A stretch of DNA of 64,000 bases from Streptomyces sp. ASQP_92 (GTDB lineage Bacteria > Actinomycetota > Actinomycetes > Streptomycetales > Streptomycetaceae). The position numbers and the translations under genes are program-made. The DNA lies in contig NZ_JAODUA010000009.1 of assembly GCF_025399895.1 (NCBI RefSeq), positions 186,001-250,000 on the forward strand, given 5' to 3'. The notes under the pieces are model-generated. The model was not told the DNA's origin. It worked only from the letters and a program-made list of their open reading frames with translations, and searched no databases. Positions 36,294-45,492 of the stretch are shown here, piece by piece (position 1 is the first letter of the stretch; the number at the start of each line of letters is the position of its first letter).

Positions 36294-37151
36294 TTGCACC
36301 TCGCCGCCGCCGACCGCGCCGCTCTGCGGGCGCTGCTGCGTGAGCGGCGCGCCGCCGTCAGCCCCGCCTCCGTCGGTTTCCCGCCGCGCCGGCCCGGCCC
36401 CGGGCGTCGCGCCGCCGGGCTCAGCCAGGAGCAGCTCGACCTGCTTCTGGAGCGCACCCCGGGCACGTACAACCGGTTCGAGAACGGTCAACTGGCGTCT
36501 CCTTCGGCCGAGTTGCTGACCGCCGTGGCCACCGTGCTGCGCCTCGACGAGCAGGAGTGGGTGTTCCTGTGGCGGCTCACCCGGCGCGAGCACCCGCCCG
36601 GTCCGCTGCACCGCGCATCGGGTCTGACCGTGCCCGGCGAGTGGCAGCGGGTGGTCGACGGCATCAGCGGGGCGCTCGCGTACATCAATGACGCGGAGTG
36701 GAACCTGCTGGCCCACAACAAGGAGTTCGCCGCGCTCTTCCCCGGCGGCGAGCCCCCGGCCAACCCCATGCGCTGGATGCTGCTCGACCCGCAGGCGCGC
36801 GAGGTGGTCCTCGCCGACTGGGCGAGGTCCTGGGCGCCGGTGGTGATGCCCCAGCTGCGGCACGCCGTGGAGCTGCGCCCGGGGAACGCGGCGCTGGCCC
36901 GCCTGGAGGACGACGTACGCCGGGATCCGGTGGCCGGGCCCCTGTACGAGGGGGCGGCGGCTGCGCCCATCGCCTACCCCGACGGGTCGGAGCGGCCGCT
37001 CAACCACGCGCTGTACGGCCCCGGTTGGGTCACGACCTGTGTCGCCCAGCCGGTCACGTCACCGGGGGCGCGGGTGATGCTGCTGCTCTACACACCGGGC
37101 GATTCGCTCGCGAGCCGTAGCTCCTCGCCTCGTGCGCCACAGATGAGTTGA
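36294..37151 (+). CDS. XRE/MmyB-like transcriptional regulator
   Basis: 285 residues from the TTG at 36294, which has GGAAGG 8 nt upstream. An in-frame ATG at 36165 is the alternative and would add 43 residues. The HTH region is GLSQEQLDLLLERTPGTYNRFENGQ, partly shown, followed by a MmyB-like ligand-binding (PAS-like) domain with LAYINDAEWNLLAHNKEFAALFPG in part and NPMRWMLLDPQAREVVLADW. MmyB-type regulators often control antibiotic genes; this one lies 88 bp upstream of a type III PKS gene, its likely target. Confidence 0.85.
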   Translation: MHLAAADRAALRALLRERRAAVSPASVGFPPRRPGPGRRAAGLSQEQLDLLLERTPGTYNRFENGQLASPSAELLTAVATVLRLDEQEWVFLWRLTRREHPPGPLHRASGLTVPGEWQRVVDGISGALAYINDAEWNLLAHNKEFAALFPGGEPPANPMRWMLLDPQAREVVLADWARSWAPVVMPQLRHAVELRPGNAALARLEDDVRRDPVAGPLYEGAAAAPIAYPDGSERPLNHALYGPGWVTTCVAQPVTSPGARVMLLLYTPGDSLASRSSSPRAPQMS

Positions 37152-37239
37152 CCAAGTTTTTGGATTCCCGGGATTGTTTCTGGCCACCTGCCGTACGGTG
37201 ATGTTCCACCCTTTTTCGATTCGTTGAGGGAGATCGTCC

Positions 37240-38289
37240 GTGCCCGCTCACATAGCACCTCCCTGTGTGGTTCTGCCAGGGAATGTGGTGACGACCGACG
37301 AGATCTGCGCAGACATTCGCCGGGCCCACCCCGATCTGCCGCGCCTGGAGGCGATGCTGCGGGTCGCCCGGGCGACCACCGTGCGGACCCGTAACTTCAC
37401 CCGGCCCCTGAACGCGCCAACAGTGGCCGGAAACGCACTGGTCGAGGAGCGCAACAGGACGGCTTATGAAGACACGTTGGAGCTCGCGACCGAGGCCGGG
37501 CGCCGGGCGCTGGCCGCGACGGGGCTGCGGCCCTCGGACATCGACGCGATCGTAACCAGCCACACCACGTCCTGGACCGTGCCCTCCCTCGACGTCCACC
37601 TGGTCGGCGCGCTGGGCCTGCCGCCCACCGTGCGGCGCCATCCGCTGGCCACGCTCGGCTGCGCGGGCGGCGCCCAGGGACTGGTCCGCGCCCACCAGGA
37701 CATCGCCGCCCACCCCGGCGCCAACATCCTGGTCGTCACCGCGGAGTGCCTGTCGGCGGCGACGTACAACCACGAGGACACCAGCCTCGAATCGATGGTC
37801 TACAAGGTGCTGTTCGGGGACGGCGCCGCCGCCACCGTGGTCTCCGGGCGCCCGGTCCGGGACGGGCCGGGCTTCGTCGTCGACGACGCCCTGGAGTACG
37901 TGCTGCCGGACAGCTCCGACCGCTACCGGGGCAGACTGAGCGGCGCGGGCCTGCACTTCGACTCCACCCGCGCGGCCACCGCCGCCTTCAACGACTGCCT
38001 GCCCGAACTCGCCAAGTGGCTCGACGGCCGACCGCTCGACTTCGCGGTGGTGCACCCCGGCGGCCCGCGCATCCTGGACGACACCGCGGCCGGCCTCGCC
38101 ATGGACGCCACCGCCCTGCGGCACGCCTGGGAGAGCCTCGCCGTCAACGGCAACCTGGGCGGCTCGGCGGTCCTGGACGTCCTGTCCCGTACGGCCACCA
38201 CGCCGCCGGCCGACGGAGACGCGGGCCTGGTCATCGCGTTCGGCCCGGGCTTCGTCCTCGCGGCGCTCCACGGCCACTGGTCGAACTGA
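37240..38289 (+). CDS. Type III polyketide synthase, germicidin-synthase-like
   Basis: 349 residues with the thiolase fold of chalcone-synthase-type PKSs. The catalytic triad is visible: Cys141 in TLGCAGGAQ, His272 in VVHPGGPR and Asn305 in NGNLGGS. The sequence resembles Streptomyces germicidin synthase more than RppA in my recollection (VRTRNFTRPL, HTTSWTVPSLD, SMVYKVLFGDGAA). It would condense an acyl starter with malonyl- or alkylmalonyl-CoA to an alkylpyrone or resorcinol. GAGGGAGA precedes the GTG. The MmyB-like regulator lies just upstream. Confidence 0.88.
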   Translation: MPAHIAPPCVVLPGNVVTTDEICADIRRAHPDLPRLEAMLRVARATTVRTRNFTRPLNAPTVAGNALVEERNRTAYEDTLELATEAGRRALAATGLRPSDIDAIVTSHTTSWTVPSLDVHLVGALGLPPTVRRHPLATLGCAGGAQGLVRAHQDIAAHPGANILVVTAECLSAATYNHEDTSLESMVYKVLFGDGAAATVVSGRPVRDGPGFVVDDALEYVLPDSSDRYRGRLSGAGLHFDSTRAATAAFNDCLPELAKWLDGRPLDFAVVHPGGPRILDDTAAGLAMDATALRHAWESLAVNGNLGGSAVLDVLSRTATTPPADGDAGLVIAFGPGFVLAALHGHWSN

Positions 38290-38344
38290 CCGGCGGCGAG
38301 GGTCACTTGGCGATGTGGCCCGCACCGGCCGGGGATGGCACCGC

Positions 38345-39487
38345 CTACTTGTCGATGTCACCCACGACGAAGAACAGGGACCCCAGGATCGCCACCATGT
38401 CGGCGACCAGGGTCCCCGGCAGCAGTACCGCGAGCGCCTGGATGTTGTTGTACGAGGCCGAGCGCAGCTTCAGCCGGTACGGGGTCTTCTCGCCCTTGCT
38501 GACCAGGTAGTAGCCGTTGACGCCGAGGGGGTTCTCGGTCCAGGCGTAGGTGTGGCCCTCGGGTGCCTTGAGGACCTTGGGGAGGCGCTGGTTGATGGGG
38601 CCCGGCGCCAGCTCGGCCATCGCGTCCAGACAGGCGTCGGCGAGGTCGAGCGCGTTGTGGGTCTGCTCCAGGAGGCATTCGAACCGGGCCAGGCAGTCGC
38701 CCTCGGTGCGGGTGACGACCTTCAGGGTGTCTTGCAGCTCGCCGTACGCGAGGTACGGCTCGTCGCGCCGCAGGTCGAAGTCGACGCCGGAGGCGCGGGC
38801 GATGGGGCCGCTCACGCCGTACGCGTGCACGGCCTCGGCGGGCAGCACGCCGACGTTCCTGGTCCTGGCCCGGAAGATCTCGTTGCCGAGCACAAGCCCG
38901 TCGTACACGTCCATCCGCGAACGCACCGAGGCGACGGCGTGCCGCACCCGGCCGAGCCAGCCGAGCGGCAGGTCCTCCTTGAGGCCGCCGACCCGGTTGA
39001 ACATGTAGTGCATCCGGCCGCCGGAGATCTCCTCCATCACGGCCTGGAGCTCCTCGCGCTCGCGGAACGCGTGGAAGACGGGGGTGATGCCGCCGAGCTC
39101 CAGCGGGTACGAGCCGAGGAACATCAGGTGGTTGAGGACGCGGTTCAGCTCGGCGAGCAGGGTGCGGGTCCACACGGCGCGCTCGGGGACCTCCATGCCG
39201 AGCATCCGCTCCACGGCCATGACGACGCCGAGCTCGTTGGAGAACGCGGAGAGCCAGTCGTGGCGGTTGGCCAGCATCACGATCTGGCGGTAGTCGCGGG
39301 CCTCGAAGAGTTTCTCCGCGCCGCGGTGCATGTAGCCGATGACCGGCTCGGCGTGCTGGATGCGTTCGCCGTCCAGTACGAGCTTGAGGCGTAGCACTCC
39401 GTGGGTGGAGGGGTGCTGGGGGCCGATGTTGAGCACCATGTCGGTGCTCTCCGCCCCGCCCCCGATGCCGACCGTCGTCTCCGTCAT
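38345..39487 (-). CDS. nuoD: NADH-quinone oxidoreductase subunit D-like protein
   Basis: 380 residues, near full length for NuoD (the 49-kDa/NDUFS2 family). It has [49 protein letters not shown] in part, [16 protein letters not shown] and the end FVVGDIDK. Arg75 in NRHDWLSAF aligns with the NDUFS2 arginine methylated by NDUFAF7. In complex I this subunit helps form the quinone site near cluster N2. No other nuo gene is present, so it is an orphan copy. A MidA/NDUFAF7-like gene lies upstream on the same strand. Confidence 0.88.
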   Translation of the reverse strand: MTETTVGIGGGAESTDMVLNIGPQHPSTHGVLRLKLVLDGERIQHAEPVIGYMHRGAEKLFEARDYRQIVMLANRHDWLSAFSNELGVVMAVERMLGMEVPERAVWTRTLLAELNRVLNHLMFLGSYPLELGGITPVFHAFREREELQAVMEEISGGRMHYMFNRVGGLKEDLPLGWLGRVRHAVASVRSRMDVYDGLVLGNEIFRARTRNVGVLPAEAVHAYGVSGPIARASGVDFDLRRDEPYLAYGELQDTLKVVTRTEGDCLARFECLLEQTHNALDLADACLDAMAELAPGPINQRLPKVLKAPEGHTYAWTENPLGVNGYYLVSKGEKTPYRLKLRSASYNNIQALAVLLPGTLVADMVAILGSLFFVVGDIDK

Positions 39488-39549
39488 GGGGTCAGTATCC
39501 CCTGCGGGGGGCCGGCGCCTGCGCCGGGTTGGGGTGGGGGGCGCTCCCT

Positions 39550-39948
39550 TCTCTGCGCAGTTCCTCGCGCCCCTAGAAACCGTCTTCGCCCGCGGACCGT
39601 GCGTGGCTGGTCGCGCAGTTCCCCGCGCCCCTTAAGTGCTCGGTGCTGGCCAGCATGGGCCACCTCAGCCCGTCCGGCGTTTGAGGACGAGCGCCGTTCA
39701 GGCGCGAACGGGGTCTGGGGCGGAGCCCCAGGGCGTCCGCGGACCGTGTGTGGCTGGTCGCGCAGTTCCCCGCGCCCCTAACCCCGCTCGATCCTGCGGA
39801 CCGTGGTCGCTTCTCGCGCAGTTCCCCGCGCCCCTGGCAGTACTGGTGCTGGCCCGCATCGGGCATTTCAGCCCGTCCGGCGATTGAGGACGAGCGCCCT
39901 TAAGGCGCGAACGGGGTCTGGGGCGGAGCCCCAGGGGCGGGTTGGAGT
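39550..39948. repeat. Interspersed repeat cluster D
   Basis: Four inverted type A units (near 39552-39574, with one base change, then 39611-39631, 39758-39778 and 39814-39834) and two inverted type B units. The cluster fills the gap between nuoD and the methyltransferase gene. Its last type B copy runs past the methyltransferase stop at 39900 and encodes that protein's C-terminus. Confidence 0.9.
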
Positions 39949-40982
39949 AGCCAGGTGAAGGTGCCCAGGCCGGACCGGGAGGTCAGCTCCGCTGCTTCGC
40001 CCGCCCGGGCGAGAGCCCGTACGTACGCCGCGGGATCCGAGGACGCCAGCGATAGTGGGGGCCGGCCGCCCGAGACCCCCAGGCGAGCCAGCGCCTCGCG
40101 CTGGGACAGCAGCTCCGCCCCCGGCAGCGCGCACGCGTCGAGCGCCACATGCGCCGTGATGTCGCAGGACCCGTCCGGCACGGGCGCGACCTCCCGCCCG
40201 TCGCGGAACCCGCTCAGCGTCCCGAACGGCGGCCGCGCATCCCGCGTGTGCGCGTAGTCGACCGCCACCGCGAGTCCCGCCTCCAGAGAGCCGACCGCCG
40301 CCGCCCACGCCTCGTCGCGCGGCCGCCCGATCTCCGCCCGGGTGCCCGGCTCGGTCAGCGGCCACCAGCGCGCGAGCCACGCGGCGTCCGCGCCCGACAC
40401 GGGTTCGCCCAGCGTCTCCGTACCATCGGGCCCTACGCGTACGAGCCGGACCACCCCGTCGGGGTCGACCTCGGCCACCTCCACCGGCACGTTGTCGAGC
40501 CACTCGTTCGCGAAGAGCAGCCCGCGCACGCCCCGGGGCATCGAGGCGCGCCAGTCGATCCGCTCGTCGAGCCCGGCGGGCCGGGCCGCGCGCTCGACGG
40601 CGTACGCGCGGACGGGGAAGTCGGCGGGCAGCGCGGCGAGCACCCCGGTGAGCAGCTCCCCGCGCCCGGCGCCCACGTCGACGAGGTCGACCGGCCCGGG
40701 TCCGAGCCCGGCCGCGACCTCCGTAAGGAGGCGGGCGACGGCCCCCGCGAAGAGGGGCGAGGCGTGCACCGACGTACGGAAGTGTCCCGCGGGTCCCTCG
40801 GGCCGCAGATAGAACCCGCCGTCCCCGTAGAGCGCCCGCTCGGCCGCCGCGAGCCACCCCCGGGGCCCGTCACCCCCGTCGAGCGCCCCGCCCGCCGCAC
40901 GGAACACCTCCGGTTCCGCTCCTCCCACGCCCGTCCCCGAACCGCTCCCGCCCGCGGGCTGCTGACACGTCTCATCCGTCAC
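39900..40982 (-). CDS. MidA/NDUFAF7-like SAM-dependent methyltransferase
   Basis: 360 residues from GTG at 40982; the frame is open to 41051. The SAM site reads [13 protein letters not shown] and is followed by the family motif [11 protein letters not shown] and later VDYAHT, as in MidA/NDUFAF7 (Methyltransf_28). NDUFAF7 dimethylates an arginine of the complex I subunit NDUFS2. A NuoD/NDUFS2-like protein is encoded just downstream on the same strand, so that is a candidate substrate. The last residues ([11 protein letters not shown]) and the stop come from a type B repeat. Confidence 0.85.
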   Translation of the reverse strand: MTDETCQQPAGGSGSGTGVGGAEPEVFRAAGGALDGGDGPRGWLAAAERALYGDGGFYLRPEGPAGHFRTSVHASPLFAGAVARLLTEVAAGLGPGPVDLVDVGAGRGELLTGVLAALPADFPVRAYAVERAARPAGLDERIDWRASMPRGVRGLLFANEWLDNVPVEVAEVDPDGVVRLVRVGPDGTETLGEPVSGADAAWLARWWPLTEPGTRAEIGRPRDEAWAAAVGSLEAGLAVAVDYAHTRDARPPFGTLSGFRDGREVAPVPDGSCDITAHVALDACALPGAELLSQREALARLGVSGGRPPLSLASSDPAAYVRALARAGEAAELTSRSGLGTFTWLLQPAPGAPPQTPFAP

Positions 40983-41065
40983 GTGTTCAAGTCTCCACCT
41001 TGCGGAGTACGCCGTCGGTGTCAGGATCGCCCCGGCGGTTGACTCCTGCACCTATCCGGCTTCCC

Positions 41066-41071
41066 TACGCT
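41066..41071 (+). promoter_or_regulatory. Probable -10 element, sensor kinase gene
   Basis: TACGCT (TANNNT) ends 7 nt before the GTG at 41079. No ribosome binding site is present. Confidence 0.45.
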
Positions 41072-41078
41072 GGGTTAC

Positions 41079-42290
41079 GTGCAGCGCCTCTATGACTTCA
41101 TCCGCAGACACCCGACCGGGGTCGACACCTTCTGGGCCGTCATCCTGGTCGGGTTCTCCTGCCTGCAAATCGTGGAGGCGCCGGAGCATCCGAGGCAGGC
41201 GGCCTGGAGCATCCAGGCCCTGGTGGCGCTCGGCATGGGCGCGGTCGTGGCGCTGCGGCGCAGGGTGCCCGAGAAGATGCTGCTCCTCGTGATCGGGCTC
41301 GGTCTCGCCCAGGTGGCCCTGAACGTCCACCCGCAGATCGCGGACTTCGCGATGCTGGTCATCGTCTACACCGTGGCCTCGGCGGGTGAGCGCTGGGCCT
41401 CACGGCTCGCGCTGGTGGGCGGCCTGTTCGCGGCGCCCGTGGCCCAGGTGCGCTGGATGGAGATGGCCGGCGGCACCGACGGCACACCGGAGAAGATCTT
41501 CTTTGTCGTCATCATGACCGTCCCCTTCGTGCTGGCCTGGGTGCTCGGCGACTCGATGCGCACCCGCAAGGCGTACTTCGCGCAGCTGGAGGAGCGTGCC
41601 TCACGCCTGGAGCGGGAGCGCGAGGCGCAGGCCAAGGTGGCGGTCGCCGCCGAGCGGGCCCGCATCGCGCGCGAGCTCCACGACGTGGTCGCGCACAACG
41701 TGTCGGTGATGGTCGTGCAGGCCGACGGCGCCGCGTACGTGATGGACACCTCGCCCGAGCAGGCGAGGACCGCCCTGGAGACGATCTCGACGACCGGCCG
41801 CCAGGCCCTCGCCGAGATGCGCCGGCTGCTCGGCGTGCTGCGTACCGGCGAGCACCAGGAGGCGGGCGAGTATGTGCCGCAGCCCGACGTCCAGCAGATC
41901 GAGGACCTGGTCGAGACGGTCCGCGGGGCCGGCCTCACCGTCGACTTCAAGATCGAGGGCACCCCGCGCCCGCTGCCCAGCGGCGTCGAGCTCACGGCGT
42001 ACCGCATCGTGCAGGAGGCCCTCACCAACACCCGCAAGCACGGCGGTCCGGACGCGGGGGCCAGCGTGCGCCTGGTGTACTTCGACGACGGGCTCGGCCT
42101 CCTCGTCGAGGACGACGGCCGCGGCGCCGCCCACGAGGTGTACGAGGACGGGGGCGCGGACGGCCAGGGCCACGGTCTGATCGGCATGCGCGAGCGCATC
42201 GGCATGGTCGGCGGCACCCTCGACGCGGGTCCGCGCCCCGGTGGCGGCTTCCGCATCAGCGCCCTGCTGCCCCTCAAACCGGCCCACTGA
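41079..42290 (+). CDS. NarL-type sensor histidine kinase
   Basis: 403 residues. Four or five membrane segments lie in residues 1-160. A coiled-coil linker (LEERASRLEREREAQAKVAV) leads to a HisKA_3 dimerisation domain with phospho-acceptor His in RIARELHDVVAHNVSV, and a HATPase domain with YRIVQEALTNTRKHGG and DDGRGA, GHGLIGMRERIGMVGG. It autophosphorylates and passes phosphate to the response regulator encoded 110 bp downstream. The signal is unknown. The GTG start lacks a ribosome binding site but has TACGCT 7 nt upstream, so it is probably leaderless. Confidence 0.9.
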   Translation: MQRLYDFIRRHPTGVDTFWAVILVGFSCLQIVEAPEHPRQAAWSIQALVALGMGAVVALRRRVPEKMLLLVIGLGLAQVALNVHPQIADFAMLVIVYTVASAGERWASRLALVGGLFAAPVAQVRWMEMAGGTDGTPEKIFFVVIMTVPFVLAWVLGDSMRTRKAYFAQLEERASRLEREREAQAKVAVAAERARIARELHDVVAHNVSVMVVQADGAAYVMDTSPEQARTALETISTTGRQALAEMRRLLGVLRTGEHQEAGEYVPQPDVQQIEDLVETVRGAGLTVDFKIEGTPRPLPSGVELTAYRIVQEALTNTRKHGGPDAGASVRLVYFDDGLGLLVEDDGRGAAHEVYEDGGADGQGHGLIGMRERIGMVGGTLDAGPRPGGGFRISALLPLKPAH

Positions 42291-42400
42291 CGACGGGCGC
42301 CTGATTTCCTGTACGTGCCGCTTACGAGCTCGTACGCGGACCGGTGCTCCGGTACGCGCTCGTGTGCCCGACCTTTGTACGGCTTGATGGAGAGGGAACG

Positions 42401-43075
42401 ATGACGATCCGCGTGATGCTCGTCGACGATCAGGTGCTGCTGCGCACCGGGTTCCGGATGGTGCTCGCCGCCCAGCCGGACATGGAGGTCGTCGCGGAGG
42501 CGGGCGACGGCGCGGAGGCGATCGAGACCCTGCGCGCGACCGCCGTCGACGTGGTCCTGATGGATGTGCGCATGCCGCGCCTGGACGGCGTGGAGGCCAC
42601 CCGGCGTATCTGCGAGGCGACCGATCCGCCGAAGGTGCTGATCCTGACCACCTTCGACCTCGACGAGTACGCCTTCTCCGGCCTGAAGGCGGGTGCCAGC
42701 GGCTTCATGCTGAAGGACGTGCCGCCCGCCGAACTGCTGGCCGCGATCCGCTCGGTGCACAGCGGCGACGCGGTGGTCGCGCCCTCGACGACCCGGCGCC
42801 TGCTCGACCGGTTCGCGCCGATGCTGCCGAGCGGCGCCAAGGAGCCGGAGCACCGGCAGTTGGAGCGGCTGACCGAGCGCGAACGCGAGGTCATGCTGCT
42901 GGTCGCGCAGGGCCTGTCCAACGGTGAGATCGCCGCCCGGCTGGTCCTGTCGGAGGCCACGGTCAAGACCCATGTGGGCCGCATCCTGACCAAGCTGGAA
43001 CTGCGCGACCGCGTCCAGGTCGTGGTCCTGGCCTACGAGACCGGCCTGGTGCGCGCGGGCGGCGGCGCCAACTGA
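42401..43075 (+). CDS. NarL/FixJ-family response regulator
   Basis: 224 residues. The receiver domain has acidic pair VDDQ, phospho-acceptor Asp55 in LMDVRMP and Lys in FMLKDVPP. The LuxR-type HTH is LTEREREVMLLVAQGLSNGEIA in part, then LSEATVKTHVGRIL. It is the partner of the sensor kinase just upstream. ATG at 42401 has GAGAGGGAA; an in-frame ATG-like start at 42344 would add 19 residues not typical of a receiver. Confidence 0.93.
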   Translation: MTIRVMLVDDQVLLRTGFRMVLAAQPDMEVVAEAGDGAEAIETLRATAVDVVLMDVRMPRLDGVEATRRICEATDPPKVLILTTFDLDEYAFSGLKAGASGFMLKDVPPAELLAAIRSVHSGDAVVAPSTTRRLLDRFAPMLPSGAKEPEHRQLERLTEREREVMLLVAQGLSNGEIAARLVLSEATVKTHVGRILTKLELRDRVQVVVLAYETGLVRAGGGAN

Positions 43076-43225
43076 CGTGCGCATGAGGCCACTTGGGGAC
43101 GGGTCTTTCCGTGACCCCATTGCCCTTAGTTCGATGAGCGTCGTACTATCGGGGGCGTCCAGTGCTCCGGCACTCGGCGCTCGGTGTGATTCGACTGATG
43201 ATTCGGCTACGGGGGAAGTGGCGTC

Positions 43226-44200
43226 ATGCGTGCGATCAGGTTCGACGAGTTCGGCGGTCCCGAGGTGCTCCGGCTGGTGGAGTCGGAGGTCCCGGCGCCG
43301 GGGCCGGGCGAGGTGAGCATCGATGTCGCGTACGTCGGCGTCAACTTCGCCGACCTCAAGGCGCGTTCGGTGGGGTACCGGGTCGAGGCGCTGCCCTTTG
43401 TGCCCGGTCTCGAACTGTCCGGCCGGGTCCGTGCGCTCGGCGCCGGGGTCGAGGGGCTCGCGGTCGGCCAGGAGGTCGCCGCGCTGACCGAGGGCGGCGC
43501 CTACGCGGACGTGGCCCTCGCCCCGGCCGCCACCGTCTTTCCGCTGCCCGATGGCGTGAGCCTGCGCACGGCCGCCACCCTGCCCACCGTGCTGCCGACC
43601 GCGCACGCCCTGATCCACGAGGTGGGCCGGCTCCAGGCCGGTGAGAGCGTCCTGGTGCAGGGCGCGGCGGGCGGTGTCGGCACCGTCGCCGGGCAGCTCG
43701 CCAGGCTGGCCGGGGCGGGCGCGGTGTACGGGGTGGTCTCCAGCGGGGCCAAGGCCGACTACGCCCGCAAGCACGGCTACGACGACGCCTTCCTCACCGA
43801 CACCTTCGACGCGGATGTGCTGCGCGCCACCGGGGGCCGTGGCGTGGACCTGGTCCTCGACCCGGTCGGCGGCGAGACCCTGCGCCGGGGCCTCGACTCG
43901 CTCGCGCTGTTCGGCCGGCTCGTCTCGTACGGCAACGCGAGCGGCGAGGCAGCCTGGCAGGTGGGGCAGGACGAGCTGTACGGGCGGGGCCGCAGCGTCT
44001 CGGGGTTCTCCATCCTGGGGCTCGCGGCGGGCGACCCCGAGGCGCTGCGCGTGATCGCGGACCGCGCGCTGCGGCTCGCCACCAGCGGGGCGGTGGAGCT
44101 GCCGGTCACCGCCGAGTACGCCCTCGAAGAGGCCGCGGGCGCCCATGAGTTGATGGAGAGCCGGACCTCGACGGGCAAGCTCCTGCTGCGGGTTTCCTAG
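43226..44200 (+). CDS. Zinc-type alcohol dehydrogenase / quinone oxidoreductase
   Basis: 324 residues of the medium-chain dehydrogenase/reductase superfamily, quinone-oxidoreductase branch. It has an N-terminal GroES-like part (MRAIRFDEFGGPEVLRLVE in part, GVNFADLKAR), the nucleotide motif VQGAAGGVGTVAGQLA and LVLDPVGGETLRRGL. It lacks the zinc-ligand cysteines, as expected for this NADPH-dependent branch. Substrate unknown. GGGGGAAG precedes the ATG. A very large terminator follows the stop. Confidence 0.88.
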   Translation: MRAIRFDEFGGPEVLRLVESEVPAPGPGEVSIDVAYVGVNFADLKARSVGYRVEALPFVPGLELSGRVRALGAGVEGLAVGQEVAALTEGGAYADVALAPAATVFPLPDGVSLRTAATLPTVLPTAHALIHEVGRLQAGESVLVQGAAGGVGTVAGQLARLAGAGAVYGVVSSGAKADYARKHGYDDAFLTDTFDADVLRATGGRGVDLVLDPVGGETLRRGLDSLALFGRLVSYGNASGEAAWQVGQDELYGRGRSVSGFSILGLAAGDPEALRVIADRALRLATSGAVELPVTAEYALEEAAGAHELMESRTSTGKLLLRVS

Positions 44201-44233
44201 CCGCGGATCCGGCGGGCCGGGGTGCTCCCTGGG

Positions 44234-44283
44234 AGCGGGGGCCCGGGGTGGGGCGGGGCCCCGCCCCTCCCCGGGCCCCCGCT
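44234..44283. terminator. 15-bp-stem bidirectional terminator
   Basis: AGCGGGGGCCCGGGG pairs perfectly with CCCCGGGCCCCCGCT; the inner sequence GGGGCGGGG/CCCCGCCCC can form a second stem. It lies between the convergent oxidoreductase and ArsR-type genes and overlaps the stop codon of the latter. Confidence 0.75.
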
Positions 44284-45397
44284 ACCTCAGCACCCCCTCC
44301 AGGAAGTCGCTGCCCAGGCGGGCCACCACCGTCAGGTCCAGCTGGTGCAGCACATAGCGGCCGCGCCGCCGGGTGGTGAGGAGGCCCGCCCGCTTCAGGA
44401 CGGCCAGATGGCGGGAGACCTCGGGCGCGCTGATGCCGTGCTGCTCGGCGAGCTCGCCCGTCGTGTTGGGGGAGCGCGCCAGGTTGCGGCACAGGCGCAT
44501 CCGCATCGGGTGGGCGAGGGCCTCCATGCGCCGCTTGAGCAGCTCCACCGAGGCGGGGGAGGGCAGTTCGGGACCGTGCACCGGGTAGTGGATCACCGGC
44601 CGCCAGCCCGGCGCGTGCAGCACCATCAGATGCGGCCAGCCGAACGAGGTGGGCACGAAGGTGAGCCCGGCACCGGGCTCGGGGTCCAGGGCGGTCGTGT
44701 GGCCCTCGCTCAGCTTGTCGATGGCGATCCGGTTGCCGCCGTCGTCCAGGCTGAGCGCGGCCGACACCGCCTGGACTGCCTCGGCGAGCCCCTTGCGGCG
44801 CAGCAGCTCCGCCTTGTGCCGTGCGTCCGCGGCCAGTTGGACCCGGGTCCGCCGCCAGGTGTCGGCGAAGAACGCCTGGTCGCAGTCCTCCAGGAGGCGC
44901 CGCAGCCAGGCCCGTACTGACGCCGGGTCGTCCAGGAGGCGCCGGGTGAAGTCGACTTGGCGGGGACCCCGGTTCGCGGCCAGCTCCAGGGCGCGCGCCC
45001 GCATCGCCGGATCGTGCAGCGGGGAGGGCGTCTTGACCGTGTACAGGTTGCAGGTGAACTCGAGCGCGGCGGAGGTGAACCGCTCGTCCGAGAGCTGGTC
45101 GAGCAGGTCGAGGTCCTCGGCGAGCGTCGCGCCCGTGCCGCCGTCCCGGCCGGGTATGCCCGCGAAGGGCATGAACACGTCGGAGAAGGTGTGCCGCCAC
45201 AGGAATTCGGCCTCGTGCATCCGGTCCGCGAGGTCGGGCTTGAGGGCGGCCGCGGTCGCCGTGGCCCAGCCGTGCAGCCCCGGGTGGTGCCCCGGCTCGG
45301 AGAGCGCGTGCAGGGCCAGGCCCAGCTCGGCCAGCGGCGAGATCGCGAAGCCGATGCGCTCGGGCGGCAGGCCCGTGATGTCGATGGTCACGCTCAT
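44282..45397 (-). CDS. ArsR-type winged-helix regulator with large N-terminal domain
   Basis: 371 residues. The C-terminal 90 residues are an ArsR-type winged helix: MEALAHPMRMRLCRNLARS, ELAEQHGISAPEVSRHLAVLKRAG in part, and wing TTRRRGRYVLHQLD. The N-terminal 270 residues resemble DUF5937-type domains, of unknown role. It is divergent from a small His-rich protein gene with two palindromes between them, one a perfect 10-bp inverted repeat. It probably represses one or both genes. Start ATG at 45397 has no ribosome binding site. Confidence 0.85.
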   Translation of the reverse strand: MSVTIDITGLPPERIGFAISPLAELGLALHALSEPGHHPGLHGWATATAAALKPDLADRMHEAEFLWRHTFSDVFMPFAGIPGRDGGTGATLAEDLDLLDQLSDERFTSAALEFTCNLYTVKTPSPLHDPAMRARALELAANRGPRQVDFTRRLLDDPASVRAWLRRLLEDCDQAFFADTWRRTRVQLAADARHKAELLRRKGLAEAVQAVSAALSLDDGGNRIAIDKLSEGHTTALDPEPGAGLTFVPTSFGWPHLMVLHAPGWRPVIHYPVHGPELPSPASVELLKRRMEALAHPMRMRLCRNLARSPNTTGELAEQHGISAPEVSRHLAVLKRAGLLTTRRRGRYVLHQLDLTVVARLGSDFLEGVLR

Positions 45398-45433
45398 GCG
45401 CCCATGGTGCACCGGGCCACCGACAACCCGGCC

Positions 45434-45460
45434 GCCGATTGACGGTCCCGGTCAATCGGC
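45434..45460. promoter_or_regulatory. ArsR-type operator candidate 1, perfect palindrome
   Basis: GCCGATTGAC and GTCAATCGGC are perfect inverted repeats with a 7-bp spacer. They lie 37 bp upstream of the ArsR-type start on one side and about 90 bp upstream of the small His-rich gene on the other. Confidence 0.7.
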
Positions 45461-45492
45461 GGGCCGGCCGCGCGCCCACCCGGGAACGGGCC

